NCBI GenBank assembly: GCA_001414345.1
Contig: LLCB01000602.1
Location: 1-17,961 of the forward strand
Reading direction: 5' to 3'
From: Hymenoscyphus infarciens
Lineage: Eukaryota > Ascomycota > Leotiomycetes > Helotiales > Helotiaceae
DNA: 17,961 nucleotides
Position 1 is the first letter of the stretch. Each line of letters opens with the position of its first letter. A program made the position numbers and the translations under genes. Below, in pieces: positions 1 to 11,281 of this stretch. Under the pieces are notes generated by a model that saw only the letters and a program-made list of their open reading frames with translations, was not told where the DNA came from and did no database searches.

Positions 1-1499
1 TTAAAAATACTTATATATAACTTAAAATAAAAGAAAGAAGATTAAAGTAAGAGATAGAGAAAGACTTAGAACTAATCTAGCTTTAAGACTTTATAAATAA
101 GAGAGATAAATATAAGTATATATATAAGAAAGTTAAGAATAAGTAGTATTTCTTTCTTAAAAAATATATTAATAAGTAAGCTTTTTTAGACTAGAAGAAT
201 AGAGGTCTTTTAGAGATAAGAAGTAAAATAGTAAAAAAGAGAGGTTTTAACTTAAATAGGTTAATTATTATAGAAGATCTAGATATATATAATAAGACTT
301 TTAAAGTAAATATAGATTATAATAGAGAAGAAGTTAATATAGAAGATTAAGTAAATTCTTTATTATTTAGTAGAAAAGAGATACTTAGAAATTAGTTTAA
401 ATTTATCTTATTTCTATACTAATTTTATAAGTAGTCTTAAAGTAGGTTTTAATACTTTAAAAGCGGATTATCTATTACTCTAGCTAGACTAATTAAAAAG
501 TTAAACTAATTAAAAAGACTAACTCTCTTAAGTATAGAATAGTAGTAGGTAGACTAGTAGGTTAGTAGATCTAATAATTAGAACCTACTAAAGTAAATTA
601 AGATAACTTTCTAGTAGGAATTAACATATTTATAATTAATTTATAAGATAGGTTTAGTCTAAAGTATATATAGTACTTAGAGTATAGGTATATATGTTAA
701 ATCTTAAGCACTTAGTTATAAGAGCTATAGTTTTATACTTTAAAAGAGGCTAAATTTAAGTATTAACCTTTACTATTCTATATAAAAGCTTATAGCTTAG
801 AGCTGATTCTAAAAGTATAAAGTAAGCTTAGAGAGATATAATAAATTATAAGAAATACTAAGATTCTATACTAATATTAAATTTAGTTAATATCTATAGT
901 TAACTAGATTATTTATAAACTTTAAATATATCCTTTAAAGGCTAGATTTAATATACTATTACTCTTAAACGTCTTTTACCTCTTATCTAAAAACTTAGAA
1001 TCTACTAGTATATTTAAGGTTAATTATATATAACTATATAATTAAAGGAAAATAAAACAAATCTATAATATTCTATTATAAAAGCCTTCTTCTATTATAA
1101 AAGAAAAGAGTATTAAAATAAAAGATTCTTTTATTTATTAAAGAAAGTGAATTTAAACCTTAGATAGTATTAATATTATTATAATAAGATCTTACCTTAT
1201 TATATAATTCTTATACTTTCCTTATTATATTAGCTTATCTAGTAGTACTAGAAGCTTAGTAGCGTCTAGTAGCTACTACTACTAGAGTACTTAGAATCCT
1301 CTTCTAATCTATATAAGTATTATACTATTAGTATATATAAGTAAAGATTAATAAGATAAGTGATTTTAGTAATCCTTCTTTTTATTTCTTTACTACTAGT
1401 AATTTTAATATAACTTTTAAGACTTTATAATAATTACTCTTTAAGTAAAGATTAGAAGTATATTAGTATACTATATAAAGAACGTTATTAACGTAGGTT
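1..1499. other. No definable gene; decayed repeat DNA
   Basis: Stops occur in all six frames, at higher density than in the relic frames further on. The first 450 bases in forward frame 1 have some charged, coding-like stretches between stops, but I could not fix ends or a family. I see no tandem repeat, RNA gene or terminal repeat. It is probably another RIP-mutated transposon fragment. Confidence 0.5.
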
Positions 1500-2771
1500 C
1501 TTATAAACTAAGTAAGAGAAAGGTTCTTTTTAATATAGCTTAATAACTTATTAATTATACTATATACCTACTAAGATAAACCTAGCTACTTCTCTATTAT
1601 TATTATACCTTAATTAGCTAGGAATTTGTTATTATAACTAATAGTAAAAAGTAGTATAAATAGTTAAGAATAGTAGTCTATATTATCTAATATATCTATA
1701 AATAGATTATAATTAGAATTAAATTAAATAGAGTTTATTATACTATAATTAAGTAAAGTATCCTAGCTAGAGTATTCTAGGGTTCTACTAGTAATAGTTA
1801 GGCTTAGTATAAGAGGGGACTAAAATATAAAATTTTATATTTATAAATAAGTAGGAGTACTTAAGCTAGAGAGCGAATTAATAGAAGTATTTATTAAAAT
1901 AGTATCTTAGGAATTAGTTAGAGTATCTATTAAAGGAGTATCTTAGGAATTAGCTAGAGTATTTATTAAAAGAGTATCTTAAGAATTAGCTAAGATATCT
2001 ATTAAAATAGTATCTTAAGAATTAGTTAAGGTATCTATTAAAAGAGTGTCTTAGGAATTAGTAGAATAATCTAATAAATAGGTATTATTAGAAGAAGATA
2101 TAGTAGTTATAATATTAATAGTTTATAAAGAGGTTTATAAAACGATTATTATATTAGTTATCTAAGAAATAATACTAGAAGCTATTAAGCTAGTAGAAGA
2201 GGTTAGAGAAGTTATAGACTTAGTAGTTTATATTATAGTAGCTATACTAATTAGAGCTATTATAAAGGAACTCTAGAAGTAAAAAGGTTAGTAATAATTT
2301 CCTACCTAGATATATAATATAAGCTTACCTAAGTATATCGATTCTTTTATATCTAAGATCTATAGTCTATTAAAGTTAATCTCTTATAAGCTAAATAGGT
2401 CTTAAGCTAGGTATTATAAAATAAGAGTAGTTTCTTATAAAACTAGCTTAAGATAATACTCTCGATTAAGTAATACTAGATCATTAGGTTCTACTACTTA
2501 AAAGAAATAGTCTAAAAAGCTATATATTATAATAAAGATACTTATAAATTAATAATAATAATAGTAATAAGGTTAACTATTTAAAGAAGACTAGAGAAGT
2601 AATTTAATTCTTATAATAATTAATTAGATAATTTATAATAGAGTTAAAGAGAGGTTAGTAAGGTACTTAAGTAGTCTAATAGTAAGGTTAGGTAGGCTAT
2701 ACACTACTCTACTACTTTGCTACCCTATTAATAGCCTCTCTAAAATACTTAAAACACTTTATTTTCTCTAA
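1500..2771 (+). pseudogene. RIP-inactivated reading frame with 12-residue repeats, family unknown
   Basis: One forward frame can be followed for about 424 codons without a frameshift. It is broken only by TAA and TAG, which are the products expected from CAA, CAG and TGG codons under RIP. The middle carries five in-frame 36-bp repeats (1875-2054). The part after them is rich in residues that RIP would make from Ala, Thr and Pro (Val, Ile, Leu). The last 43 or so codons, about 2640-2768, are free of stops and basic (NRVKERLVRYLSSL is part of this run), ending at TAA 2769-2771. Length kept in multiples of three through the repeats supports a coding past. I do not recognise the family; a transposon structural protein is possible. 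The start is uncertain, and 1500 is only where the frame becomes convincing. Confidence 0.45.
1875..2054 (+). repeat. Five 36-bp tandem repeats, in frame
   Basis: Units begin at 1875, 1911, 1947, 1983 and 2019, each starting gaatta and ending tctta followed by g or a. All are exactly 36 bp, and differences between units are mostly A/G or C/T changes. A sixth, truncated start (gaattagtagaa) follows at 2055. Each unit equals 12 codons in the surrounding decayed frame and reads roughly ELARVSIKRVS plus a stop, where the stop probably replaced Gln. This looks like a coding minisatellite that predates RIP. Confidence 0.85.
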
Positions 2772-2900
2772 AATACTTTATTTTAGTAATAAATAATACT
2801 ATTTCTTTTAATTATTATCTATTAAGCTTATATATTATATCTCTTTTATAAAGTAGGTTTACCTAATATACTAGAAACTTAAAAACTAAATTTTCTAGCT

Positions 2901-3899
2901 ATAAATTAACTTAAGTATATTAAAAAAGAGCTTATAAAGTATAAGTATAGTATATTAGATAACCGTGATAATATCTACTATAAGCTAAAGATCTTAGGTA
3001 TATATAGAATTAATAAAACCTTATAAGATAGAGTAACTAAAGGCAATAAATCTAATAAGGAAGACGGTGATTATCTTTTATACTTTATAATACTACTTAC
3101 CTACTTATAACTAACTAGCTACTAACTTAAGTATATTAAAAATATAATAGATTAAGCTTTAAAAGTAGTTAATAAATAAATAATAGAGAAGAGAAAAGCT
3201 AAGTCTATTTAGAAAGCTTTATACTAATTTATATTACTTAAAAGTAAAGTTAAAAGCTAGATCGCTATTCTCTTCTACTAGCTCTTTATAGACTAATAAA
3301 GACTACTTACTTTAAAGGATCTATATTTACTAGATAACCTCTCTTTATATAACCCTACTAGAATATCGATTTTTAAACTTACTTAGAGCTTTATCTAATA
3401 TTATAATAAGGAATACTAGAGTATAATATTTAGAGCTATTATTAAGAGTAAGATATACTTAACTTAGTATATAATTTATTAAAATAATAATATAATAGTT
3501 ACTATATATATTAATTAAATTAAAGAACTAACTTAATACTAAAATCTAGTATATAACTCTACTATTTAGTAGTTACTTAAAGTAAAGCTTATTAGTTTAT
3601 TCAGATTATTTACTAACTAGGCTATAAAGTAGTATACTTTTATAGATTATTATAGTAATTAACTTTAGAAAGTAGAGGCTTAAACTAAACTTCTTAATTT
3701 TAGGTATTAAAAGGCTAAATAAGAAGTAGAAGAGAAGCTAAAGTAGGAGTTAAAAGAAGTTCTAGATCTTTTTAGCTAGAAGAGCTAGTCTAGAAACAAG
3801 AGTAAGCTTATTAATAATATTAAGAAAGAGAGTAAGTTAGTAAAGAGAAAGCTAAATATTATATTAGCTAAGAATATATACCTAGATATTATTATATAA
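2901..3899 (+). pseudogene. RIP-inactivated ORF with helix-turn-helix-like N terminus, possible transposase relic
   Basis: A single forward frame of 333 codons is interrupted only by TAA/TAG. It starts at ATA 2901, a plausible RIP product of ATG, and ends with TAA at 3897-3899. Codons at about 2955-3050 read like the psq-type helix-turn-helix found at the N terminus of fungal pogo-family transposases: a Tyr/Lys-rich helix, then YRINKTL, a stop, and DRVTKGNKSNKED. The C-terminal 70 codons are charged and coiled-coil-like (EVEEKLK, ELKEVLDLFS), and about 37 codons from SRNKSK onward contain no stop. Pogo transposases also tend to end in a charged tail. However, the 200 or so codons between show no DDE catalytic pattern that I can see, and the spacing is too short for a full DDE domain. 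It could be an internally deleted pogo-like transposase or an unrelated DNA-binding protein. Confidence 0.42.
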
Positions 3900-4085
3900 C
3901 TTAATACCTAGGGTTCTACCTTTAATAACTACTAGTAAAATATAATAATTATAAAGCTTTTTACTTTAAGAAATAAATAAATCGTTTTTAATTAATAAAA
4001 ATTTAAAAGTATATTTCTTTTTTAAGTTTTTTTAGAAGTATATATAAACTAATATTTTTACTTAGAATTATAAACTATTTTCCTT
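3900..4085. other. Spacer between relic frames
   Basis: AT-rich with no tandem repeat or convincing frame. Short T runs at 4011-4031 fit a spacer or an untranslated remnant. Confidence 0.4.
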
Positions 4086-5880
4086 TCTTTTAATTATGTT
4101 TTAAAGGTAGGATTACTATCTTCTATACTTTTAGGTCTTCTAAAGTATAAGTATATTATAAAAGTAAAAGTAATATCTATACCTCTTTTACTCTTAGGCC
4201 TCTAATAAAATAAGTATAAATCTAGTTCTAGTTCTAACATTTTCCTATTACTACCTTATATATCTTTTTAAATTCTAAGTTAGTATCTTAATTTAAGCTT
4301 AGGTTCTAGTATAGTATCTAAGTTTCTTTATATACTCTCTTATCCTTTTAGACGTTTAATAGATAAGTATTAACTATTTAGTTAAAATAATATATAATTT
4401 CTATCTTATAGCTCTATTAGTATAAACGATAGTATAAATAGCTTCTACCTTAGTATAAATCTAAGTATATATTATTATACTTTATCTTTCCTTTAAGATA
4501 CTAATATTTCTATTACTAATAGCTTAAAGGATAGTAAAACTACCTATAACTTTATTAAGTATAATACTATATCTTTTAGCTTTAAATATACTAAAAGTCT
4601 AGACTATAACGTTAAAACTTAGAGTTTTAATATATTTTATAGTTTTAAGTATATCTTTAATACTAAATCTTAGGATTTTAACGTTCTTTATAGTACTAAT
4701 AGTCCTACTAAGTAAAATAGTTATTTTAAACGTCCTAATTTACTTAATAGCTCTATTAATACTCTTAATACTAAATATAGAGGTTTATGTTAAAGCTCTC
4801 TTAATACTTCGGCTAGTAACTATAAGCTCTCTTTTAGTAATTCTAGTATACCTTGCTCTTCTAAGAGTAATGTTATTCTAACTTATAAAGATATAAGTAT
4901 TTTTATTAATAAGGATAAACTTAAAATATAAAAATAAGTATAGAAGTTTAAGAAAACTTAAAATAAGAAATCTTAATAAAAGCTACTATAGGTAAAGCGA
5001 GTTATTCTACTTAAGATCTAAGTAGTAGATATAAATATACTTATTTTTAGTTCTAAAACTAGATTCTATATTACTATAAGATCGTCTTATACTAATAAGA
5101 ATTAGTTTTCTTTCTTAGTAGTTCTTATAATATAAAAATAAAAATTATTTCTTAATATAATTTTAAGTATAGGCATCTTACTAGTTAATAGTATCTTTAC
5201 TAGAGTTTTATATTATAGTAGAGGGGTTTTATTAAGAGGTAGATAGATTTATAAGGATTACTATATATAGTAAAGAGGAGGGAGACTTAATATCTTATAT
5301 ACTTTAGTAAAGAAGGCTTATAGTAAGGTCTAGGTTTATAACTAAGTATTTATTCTAGAGAGCTTATCTCGACCTTAATTAACATCTATTTTATAAAAGG
5401 TTTTTTAAATAGTACTTATAATTTTAGATAATTAAAATAATACTTAAGTACTAAACCTATAACTATAGAACTTTCGTTCTAAAAGTTAAAATAAATTCTT
5501 ATTAAGAATCTACTTAAGGCTAGGAACTAATAGAGTATAATTTCTATCTAAGTAGTTCTAGAGTAGAGTCTATAGAGCGAGTATAGTATAAACTAAAATT
5601 CTAGATTATAAGCTACTAACTAAAAGTTTAGATTATAAGCTACTAACTAAAAGTAAGATATAAAAGTCTTAAATACTAAGTAAGTAGGTTATAAAATAGT
5701 CTTAAGTTAGAGAAACTTAATAACAACCTTGTTTAAGAAATAGAATTAAAGAAAGAGTAAGCTATAATTAGAACTAAAATGTCTTTAATTAGCTTATATA
5801 GGATTATTTTAAATAGTAAGAGCGTTTAGATAATATATTACGTAGTATAATATCTAGTAGATTAAGTTTATATTAATTAT
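4086..5880. pseudogene. Decayed coding-like tract, strand unresolved
   Basis: The forward frame in phase with 4440 can be followed across about 600 codons with only TAA/TAG stops, including two in-frame 27-bp repeats at 5601-5654. It is Ser/Asn/Thr/Lys-rich and could stem from a Pro/Thr/Ser-rich linker protein. The minus strand of 4100-4740 also has a frame with a similar stop density and a more balanced Lys/Arg/Ile/Thr composition. Because RIP links TAA/TAG on one strand to TTA/CTA on the other, both can look coding. I cannot decide between them by eye, nor name a family. Confidence 0.3.
5601..5654 (+). repeat. Two 27-bp tandem repeats
   Basis: Two copies, 5601-5627 and 5628-5654, differ only at the first base (ctagattataagc... 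against ttagattataagc...). The 27-bp period equals nine codons in the forward relic frame, reading LDYKLLTKS twice. It supports, but does not prove, that the plus strand was the coding one here. Confidence 0.8.
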
Positions 5881-6059
5881 TATATATACTAATAGTACTC
5901 TCTATATCCTAAAGTAATATTATAACTTTCTACCTCTATAACTATTTCGTTATATCGCCTTAAATATTACTATCTATACTATATTATCTATATATATAAA
6001 CCCTCTAATACCTCTCTACTATATAGATAACACCTTTAATTATTATTATCTAGCTCTAG

Positions 6060-6909
6060 CTTAGTAATAATAGTCTCTCCCTTTTAGGTTCTATAAAGTT
6101 TCTTAGCCTAGTAAGGTTTCTTATTATTATAGAGTATTTAGAAAAGGACCTCTAGATCTTCCTTATCTAACTAATAGTACTTTCTCTTTAGGCTACTAAT
6201 ATAAGCTTAGAAAACGATTAGCTATATTCTAAATATATAAGTATATACTTATATTAATCTTACTAATAGCTTTACTAGTCTTTAAGTCTACTACTTCTAG
6301 AAAACTCTTTATCTAGAGATATAAGCTAAAGTATAAAGATAGAGGGGTAGTTTAAATATATAACGTAAAAAGTATTCTTAATTTATACTTGTTTTTCTAC
6401 CTCCTCTTATTACCTAACTTTTATATTTATATCCTTTATATTAGCTTTCTTAGTCTTAAGAAGGTTAGTATTAACCTTATAATACGTAGTAATACTTTTA
6501 AGCTTAGGAAACTTATTAATAAATTTAATATACTCTTAGAAAGCTTTTAAAGTATCCTTTTATTAGTAGAAGGGAAAGTATTATATAGAGATACCTAATT
6601 TATAGCTATTAATAATAATAATATAGTCTAGTATCTCTTTAGTAAGGTTCTTTTAGATATTTTTACTTAAGAGGCTATTAAGATTATTAGAAGACTTAGT
6701 AGTAGCTATACTTTTAGAGTAATTAGTATAACGTAATTAAAAGATATAATTATAGATAACTTACTTACTTTATTCTAAAATAGATAATAGATTTACTTAA
6801 AAAGAGACTAAGGTTTAAGTCCTAGTATACTTATAGGATAAGTATAAGAGACTAGATAGTAGTCTAAAGAGAATAAGAGCTTAGGGTATAGTTATAAAGT
6901 TAAGAGTAT
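6060..6909 (-). pseudogene. Weak minus-strand coding relic
   Basis: Two minus-strand frames compete across this stretch with similar stop counts. The one I prefer has a balanced composition, with segments such as DTLKAF, EYIKFINKFPKLK and NTNLLKTKKANIKDIN between TAA/TAG stops, and looks like a decayed structural protein. The other is Pro/Ser/Thr-like after allowing for RIP. It may belong with the better minus-strand frame just upstream at 6910-7480, but the phases differ, so a frameshift or separate origin would be needed. Family unknown. Confidence 0.25.
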
Positions 6910-7480
6910 ATAAAGATAGAAAGTTAAGGTTATAGATATAAAGGTAAGTATAGTAAATAACCTATAAAATAAGCTACGTAATACTAATAAAAGTAGATTT
7001 ATTAAGAGATAAATTCTTATCTAGAAACTCCTAGTAGGTAGCTATATACTACCTAAGACTATAGAAAGTCTAATTTTAAGCTAGCTATAGATATCTTATA
7101 TAAAAAACCTCTTTAGTACTTTATTAAATTTATATATACTATTTAAATACTATATAAGTCCCTTTTATAAGTTAGCTTTAGCTAGCTATATATATTATTT
7201 AAAATCTATTTAAACTATAATAGTAAGCTATTTCCCTATTCTAAAGCTATTTAGAATACTATTTTCTTACTATCTTTATTTAAAACCTAACTCTATTCTA
7301 TATTATCTTCTTCTTCTTAAAATATAACCTCTTCCTCTTTTTCTCTAAATGCCTTAAACGCCCTAGATAGCCTATATCTTATAGATTCTCCTAATTCGTC
7401 TAATTCTTTAAAGGCTTTTAATTTATAATATATATATAATAATATAAATAGAAATAATCTATCTTATATTACTAGTAAGT
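6910..7480 (-). pseudogene. RIP-inactivated minus-strand ORF, charged N-terminal region
   Basis: Read on the minus strand from about 7480 downward, one frame begins with more than 30 codons without a stop, containing KAFKELDELGESIRYRLSR and then a Glu/Lys-rich stretch (EKEEEVIF, EEEDNIE). That is a rare run and composition for this DNA. About 190 codons follow with TAA/TAG as the only stops. The Glu-rich, amphipathic start suggests a coiled coil. I do not recognise the family; a transposon Gag-like protein is a guess. Neither end can be fixed, and the frame fades near 6910 into the weaker tract further downstream on this strand. Confidence 0.42.
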
Positions 7481-8373
7481 ACTAAAAGTCGTAGTAAATT
7501 TTTACTAGCTAGTCCTTCTCTAGCTAGAGTTCTTCTAGTTAAGTCTTTTAGACGTTTTTAAGCTTAGTAGAGTATAAAGGTAATTATATTATCTAATATT
7601 ATATTAAACACTATTTCTATTTAGTCGATAGACTATTAAAGATTTGCTTTTATTATTAACTAGATAATATATTAAAGTCTTAATATATCTTCTCTTACTA
7701 AATAACTATTTCACTATTCTATATAGTATTTAACTATAGGTTTATTAATTTATCTTATTTAATTTTACCTCTATTTAAACAAAAAAACCTCTAGATTTTT
7801 ATTACTTATCTTTTTACTTAAATAAAGTTATAGATTTTATTTTAGTAAAGGTATATAAAATTAAGATATAAATATTTAAGTATAGACTAACTAACTTAGA
7901 GGTTCTTATATAATTTTTTAATTTTTTATAGGTTGTTTTAACGTCTCTTCTTAATAATATTATACTAGTATATATATATTATAATAATTTGTTATATTTA
8001 TAGAAGGAGGTAATATTAAGTTTTTATTATTATTTTTTCCTAATTAAAACTGTTAATTTAAAGCTTTTTCTTTAAGTTAGATACTATAGTAGTCTATTAT
8101 ACTAAACCGTGCTTAAATACTAGTATAAGTCGATTCTTTTTATCTACTACCTAGTATTCTAAGCTAGTAGAATATATAGTATCTATGTTAGCTTTTCTTA
8201 AATATATTATAAGCTTTTAGCGTATTACTAGTATTTACTCTTTTATAAAATTAGAAGAGGAAAGGGGTATTAAAAGGATGGTTTCTTATAAAGGTAGATA
8301 GTAAGAACTATAGATATAAAGATATATAGGTAAATACTAGGAACTAGATAGTTATTGAAATTAAAAATAGGTT
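7481..8373. other. No definable gene; decayed DNA
   Basis: I found no long relic frame, tandem repeat or terminal repeat here. A few T-rich runs (7910-7930, 8018-8040) break the TA/AG/CT texture. TG and CA remain very rare. Confidence 0.45.
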
Positions 8374-8417
8374 AAGAAGAGAGAGAGAGGGAGGGGGAGG
8401 TAGGAGAGAGTAGAGGA
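8374..8417 (+). other. Polypurine island with G runs
   Basis: Positions 8374-8400 are 27 consecutive purines with runs of three and five G. After single T interruptions come purines at 8402-8410 and 8412-8417. It is the most G-rich spot in the left flank. Polypurine DNA contains no CpA or TpG, so RIP cannot erode it, which may be why it stands out. It could be a relic polypurine tract of an older LTR element, but I see no LTR start directly after it. Confidence 0.6.
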
Positions 8418-8474
8418 CTAGGTAGGTATAATATATGTTTACTTATTTCTATTATACTATATAACTATTTAATA

Positions 8475-8501
8475 AGCTAAGAATAGAATTCTTACTTAGC
8501 T
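8475..8501. repeat. Imperfect 27-bp palindrome near the satellite edge
   Basis: Arms agctaag (8475-8481) and cttagct (8495-8501) are perfect inverted repeats around a GAATTC-centred middle. It lies just before the 50-bp satellite and may be a diverged relative of that palindrome or a chance structure in AT-rich DNA. Confidence 0.4.
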
Positions 8502-9023
8502 ACGATAATATACTAGAACGAGAAAATTAAGCTATGTCGGTTTAGCTTAAAGAAATTCTATTCTAGATACTTAAACTAAACTATTTAAAATTAGATTAGG
8601 TTCTTTTAATAAAAGAAATTCTAGTTTAAGTAGTATAACTACTTAGACTAGCTTATTTAAAGAATAAGTATAATTCTAAGTAGTTATACTACTTAAATTA
8701 GGTTATTTAAGAATAAGTATAATTCTAAGTAGTTATACTACTTAAATTAGGTTATTTAAGAATATAACTATAGTTTAAGTAGTTATACTACTTAAAATTA
8801 GATTAGATTCTTTTAATAAAGAAATTCTAGTTTAAATAATATAAGTACTTAAACTAGATTATTTATAAAGCTAATTCTAGTTTAAGTAGTTATACTACTT
8901 AAACTAGGTTATTTAGGAAAGATAGTCTAGGTTAGGTAGTATAACTACTTAAACTAGGTTATTTAAGAAAGATAGTCTAGGTTAGGTAGTATAACTACTT
9001 AAACTAGGTTATTTAAGAAAGAT

Positions 9024-9330
9024 AGTCTAGCTTAGGTAGTTATACTACTTAAAATTAGATTAGATTCTTTTAATAAAGAAATTCTAGTTTAAGTAATATA
9101 ACTACTTAGACTAGATTAATTATAAATCTAATTCTAGTTTAAGTAGTTATATTACTTAAACTAGTTTATTTAAGAAAGATAGTCTAGGTTAGGTAGTATA
9201 ACTACTTAAACTAGGTTATTTAAGAAACATAGTCTAGGTTAGGTAGTATAACTACTTAAACTAGGTTATTTAAGAAAGATAGTCTAGGTTAGGTAGTATA
9301 ACTACTTAAACTAGGTTATTTAAGAAAGAT
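9024..9330. repeat. 307-bp higher-order block, copy 1
   Basis: Starts at agtctagctta and includes the ttcttttaataaag variant and the gaaacatag variant (near 9224). It recurs immediately as the next block with an offset of exactly 307 bp. Confidence 0.8.
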
Positions 9331-9637
9331 AGTCTAGCTTAGGTAGTTATACTACTTAAAATTAGATTAGATTCTTTTAATAAAGAAATTCTAGTTTAAG
9401 TAATATAACTACTTAGACTAGATTAATTATAAATCTAATTCTAGTTTAAGTAGTTATATTACTTAAACTAGTTTATTTAAGAAAGATAGTCTAGGTTAGG
9501 TAGTATAACTACTTAAACTAGGTTATTTAAGAAACATAGTCTAGGTTAGGTAGTATAACTACTTAAACTAGGTTATTTAAGAAAGATAGTCTAGGTTAGG
9601 TAGTATAACTACTTAAACTAGGTTGTTTAAGAAAGAT
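9331..9637. repeat. 307-bp higher-order block, copy 2
   Basis: Nearly identical to the preceding 307 bp. The diagnostic gaaacatag variant is at 9531, 307 bp from its first copy. The one difference I noticed is ggttgttt in place of ggttattt near 9623. The duplication must be recent relative to divergence among units. Confidence 0.8.
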
Positions 9638-10885
9638 AGTCTAGGTTAGGTAGTATAACTACTTAAACTAGGTTATTTAAGAAAGATAGTCTAGGTTAGG
9701 TAGTATAACTACTTAAACTAGGTTATTTAAGAAAGATAGTCTAGGTTAGATAGTATAACTACTTAAACTAGGTTATTTAAGAAAGATAGTCTAGGTTAGA
9801 TAGTATAACTACTTAAACTAGGTTATTTAAGAAAGATAGTCTAGGTTAGGTAGTATAACTACTTAAACTAGGTTATTTAAGAAACATAGTCTAGGTTAGA
9901 TAGTATAACTACTTAAACTAGGTTATTTAAGAAACATAGTCTAGGTTAGGTAGTATAACTACTTAAACTAGGTTATTTAAGAAACATAGTCTAGGTTAAG
10001 TAGTATAACTACTTAAACTAGGTTATTTAAGAATATAACTATAGTTTAAGTAGCTATACTACTTAAACTAGGTTATTTAAGAAAGATAGTCTAGGTTAAG
10101 TAGTATAACTACTTAAACTAGGTTATTTAAGAAAGATAGTCTAGATTAAGTAGTATAACTACTTAAATTAGGTTATTTAAGAATATAACTATAGTTTAAG
10201 TAGCTATTCTACTTAAACTAGGTTATTTAAGAAAGCTAGTCTAGGTTAAGTAGTATAACTACTTAAATTAGGTTATTTAAGAAAGATAGTCTAGATTAAG
10301 TAGTTATACTACTTAAAATTAGATTAGATTCTTTTAATAAAGAAATTCTAGTTTAAGTAATATAACTACTTAGACTAGATTAATTATAAATCTAATTCTA
10401 GTTTAAGTAGTTATACTACTTAAACTAGTTTATTTAAGAAAGATAGTCTAGGTTAAGTAGTATAACTACTTAAACTAGGTTATTTAAGAAAGATAGTCTA
10501 GATTAAGTAGTTATACTACTTAAACTAACTTAGTTTAAAGATAAAACCTATTTTAAGTAGTTATCTAACTTAAACTAACTTAGTTTAAAAATAAAACCTA
10601 TTTTAAGTAGTTATACTATATAAATTAGCTTATTTAAGAAAAAAAAATTATTTTAACTAGTTATACTATATAAACTAACTTATTTTAAAGATAAAATCAA
10701 GTTTAAGTAGTTATACTACTTAAACTTACTTAATTTAAAGATAAAAGCAGATTTTAGTTTTATTTTTAATAATTATCTTTCTTAACTAGCTTATTTAAAA
10801 AGTAAAATCAATATTAACTAGTTATAATAAGTTTATTTAGAAGATAAGCTCTATTTAAAGTAGTTAAATTACTTCTAGATTAATT

Positions 10886-11281
10886 AGTATAAAGATCTTA
10901 TTTAAACTTATAATACTAGTTATATTAAAATCTATAGTAAATTGATTTATAGTTATATACTAATAGTTAATAGAATATCTTTTAAATAATTAATTAAAAT
11001 AGTTTAGCTTTTATAAGAAGAACCTTTTTATATACTTTTTAATATATCTTTAAATATACTACTTAGACTAGTCTAGTTAGAGTTAAATATCCTCTTTATA
11101 TTATAGTAATAAACTAATAAGTTATCTTAAACATTTATCTTATACTTTCTACTATAATTAAATAATAACTACTTCTCTTTAGTTTTTATAAATATAGTAA
11201 ATACCTCTTTCCTCTCCTATCTTACTTTAATATTATATATATAGTATAAATAATTACTCTTATAACTATCTCTTACTATCT
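10886..11281. other. No definable gene
   Basis: AT-rich decayed DNA between the satellite and the next relic frame. No repeat or frame could be supported, though the relic frame downstream may start somewhat earlier than I place it. Confidence 0.4.

Larger units (their letters stand above)
8555..10885. repeat. 50-bp tandem satellite with palindromic core
   Basis: From about 8890 to 10500 the sequence repeats with an exact 50-bp period, for example gaaagatagt, ctaggttagg, tagtataact, acttaaacta, ggttatttaa. Roughly 40 or more units are present. Each is centred on an inverted repeat: at 8877-8907 the arms CTAGTTTAAGTAGT and ACTACTTAAACTAG are perfect 14-bp complements around a 3-bp loop. The loop reads TAT in some units and ATA in others. 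Units are diverged at the edges (8555-8880 and 10500-10885), where lengths vary, and most uniform in the middle, as expected of arrays renewed by unequal exchange. A unit variant containing ttcttttaataaag recurs near 8610, 8810, 9070, 9375 and 10330. No open frame is retained. It is a non-coding satellite of unknown role. Confidence 0.92.

Noticed and set aside
4100..4740. Confident minus-strand gene relic
   Set aside because: Forward and reverse frames are about equally open here because RIP couples stop codons on one strand to TTA/CTA on the other, so I kept the strand unresolved.
6891..6897. Telomere-like ttaggg in agcttagggtata
   Set aside because: A single isolated match with no tandem copies.
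8555..10885. CRISPR-like array
   Set aside because: Units are contiguous 50-bp repeats with no unique spacers, in DNA with a fungal RIP signature.
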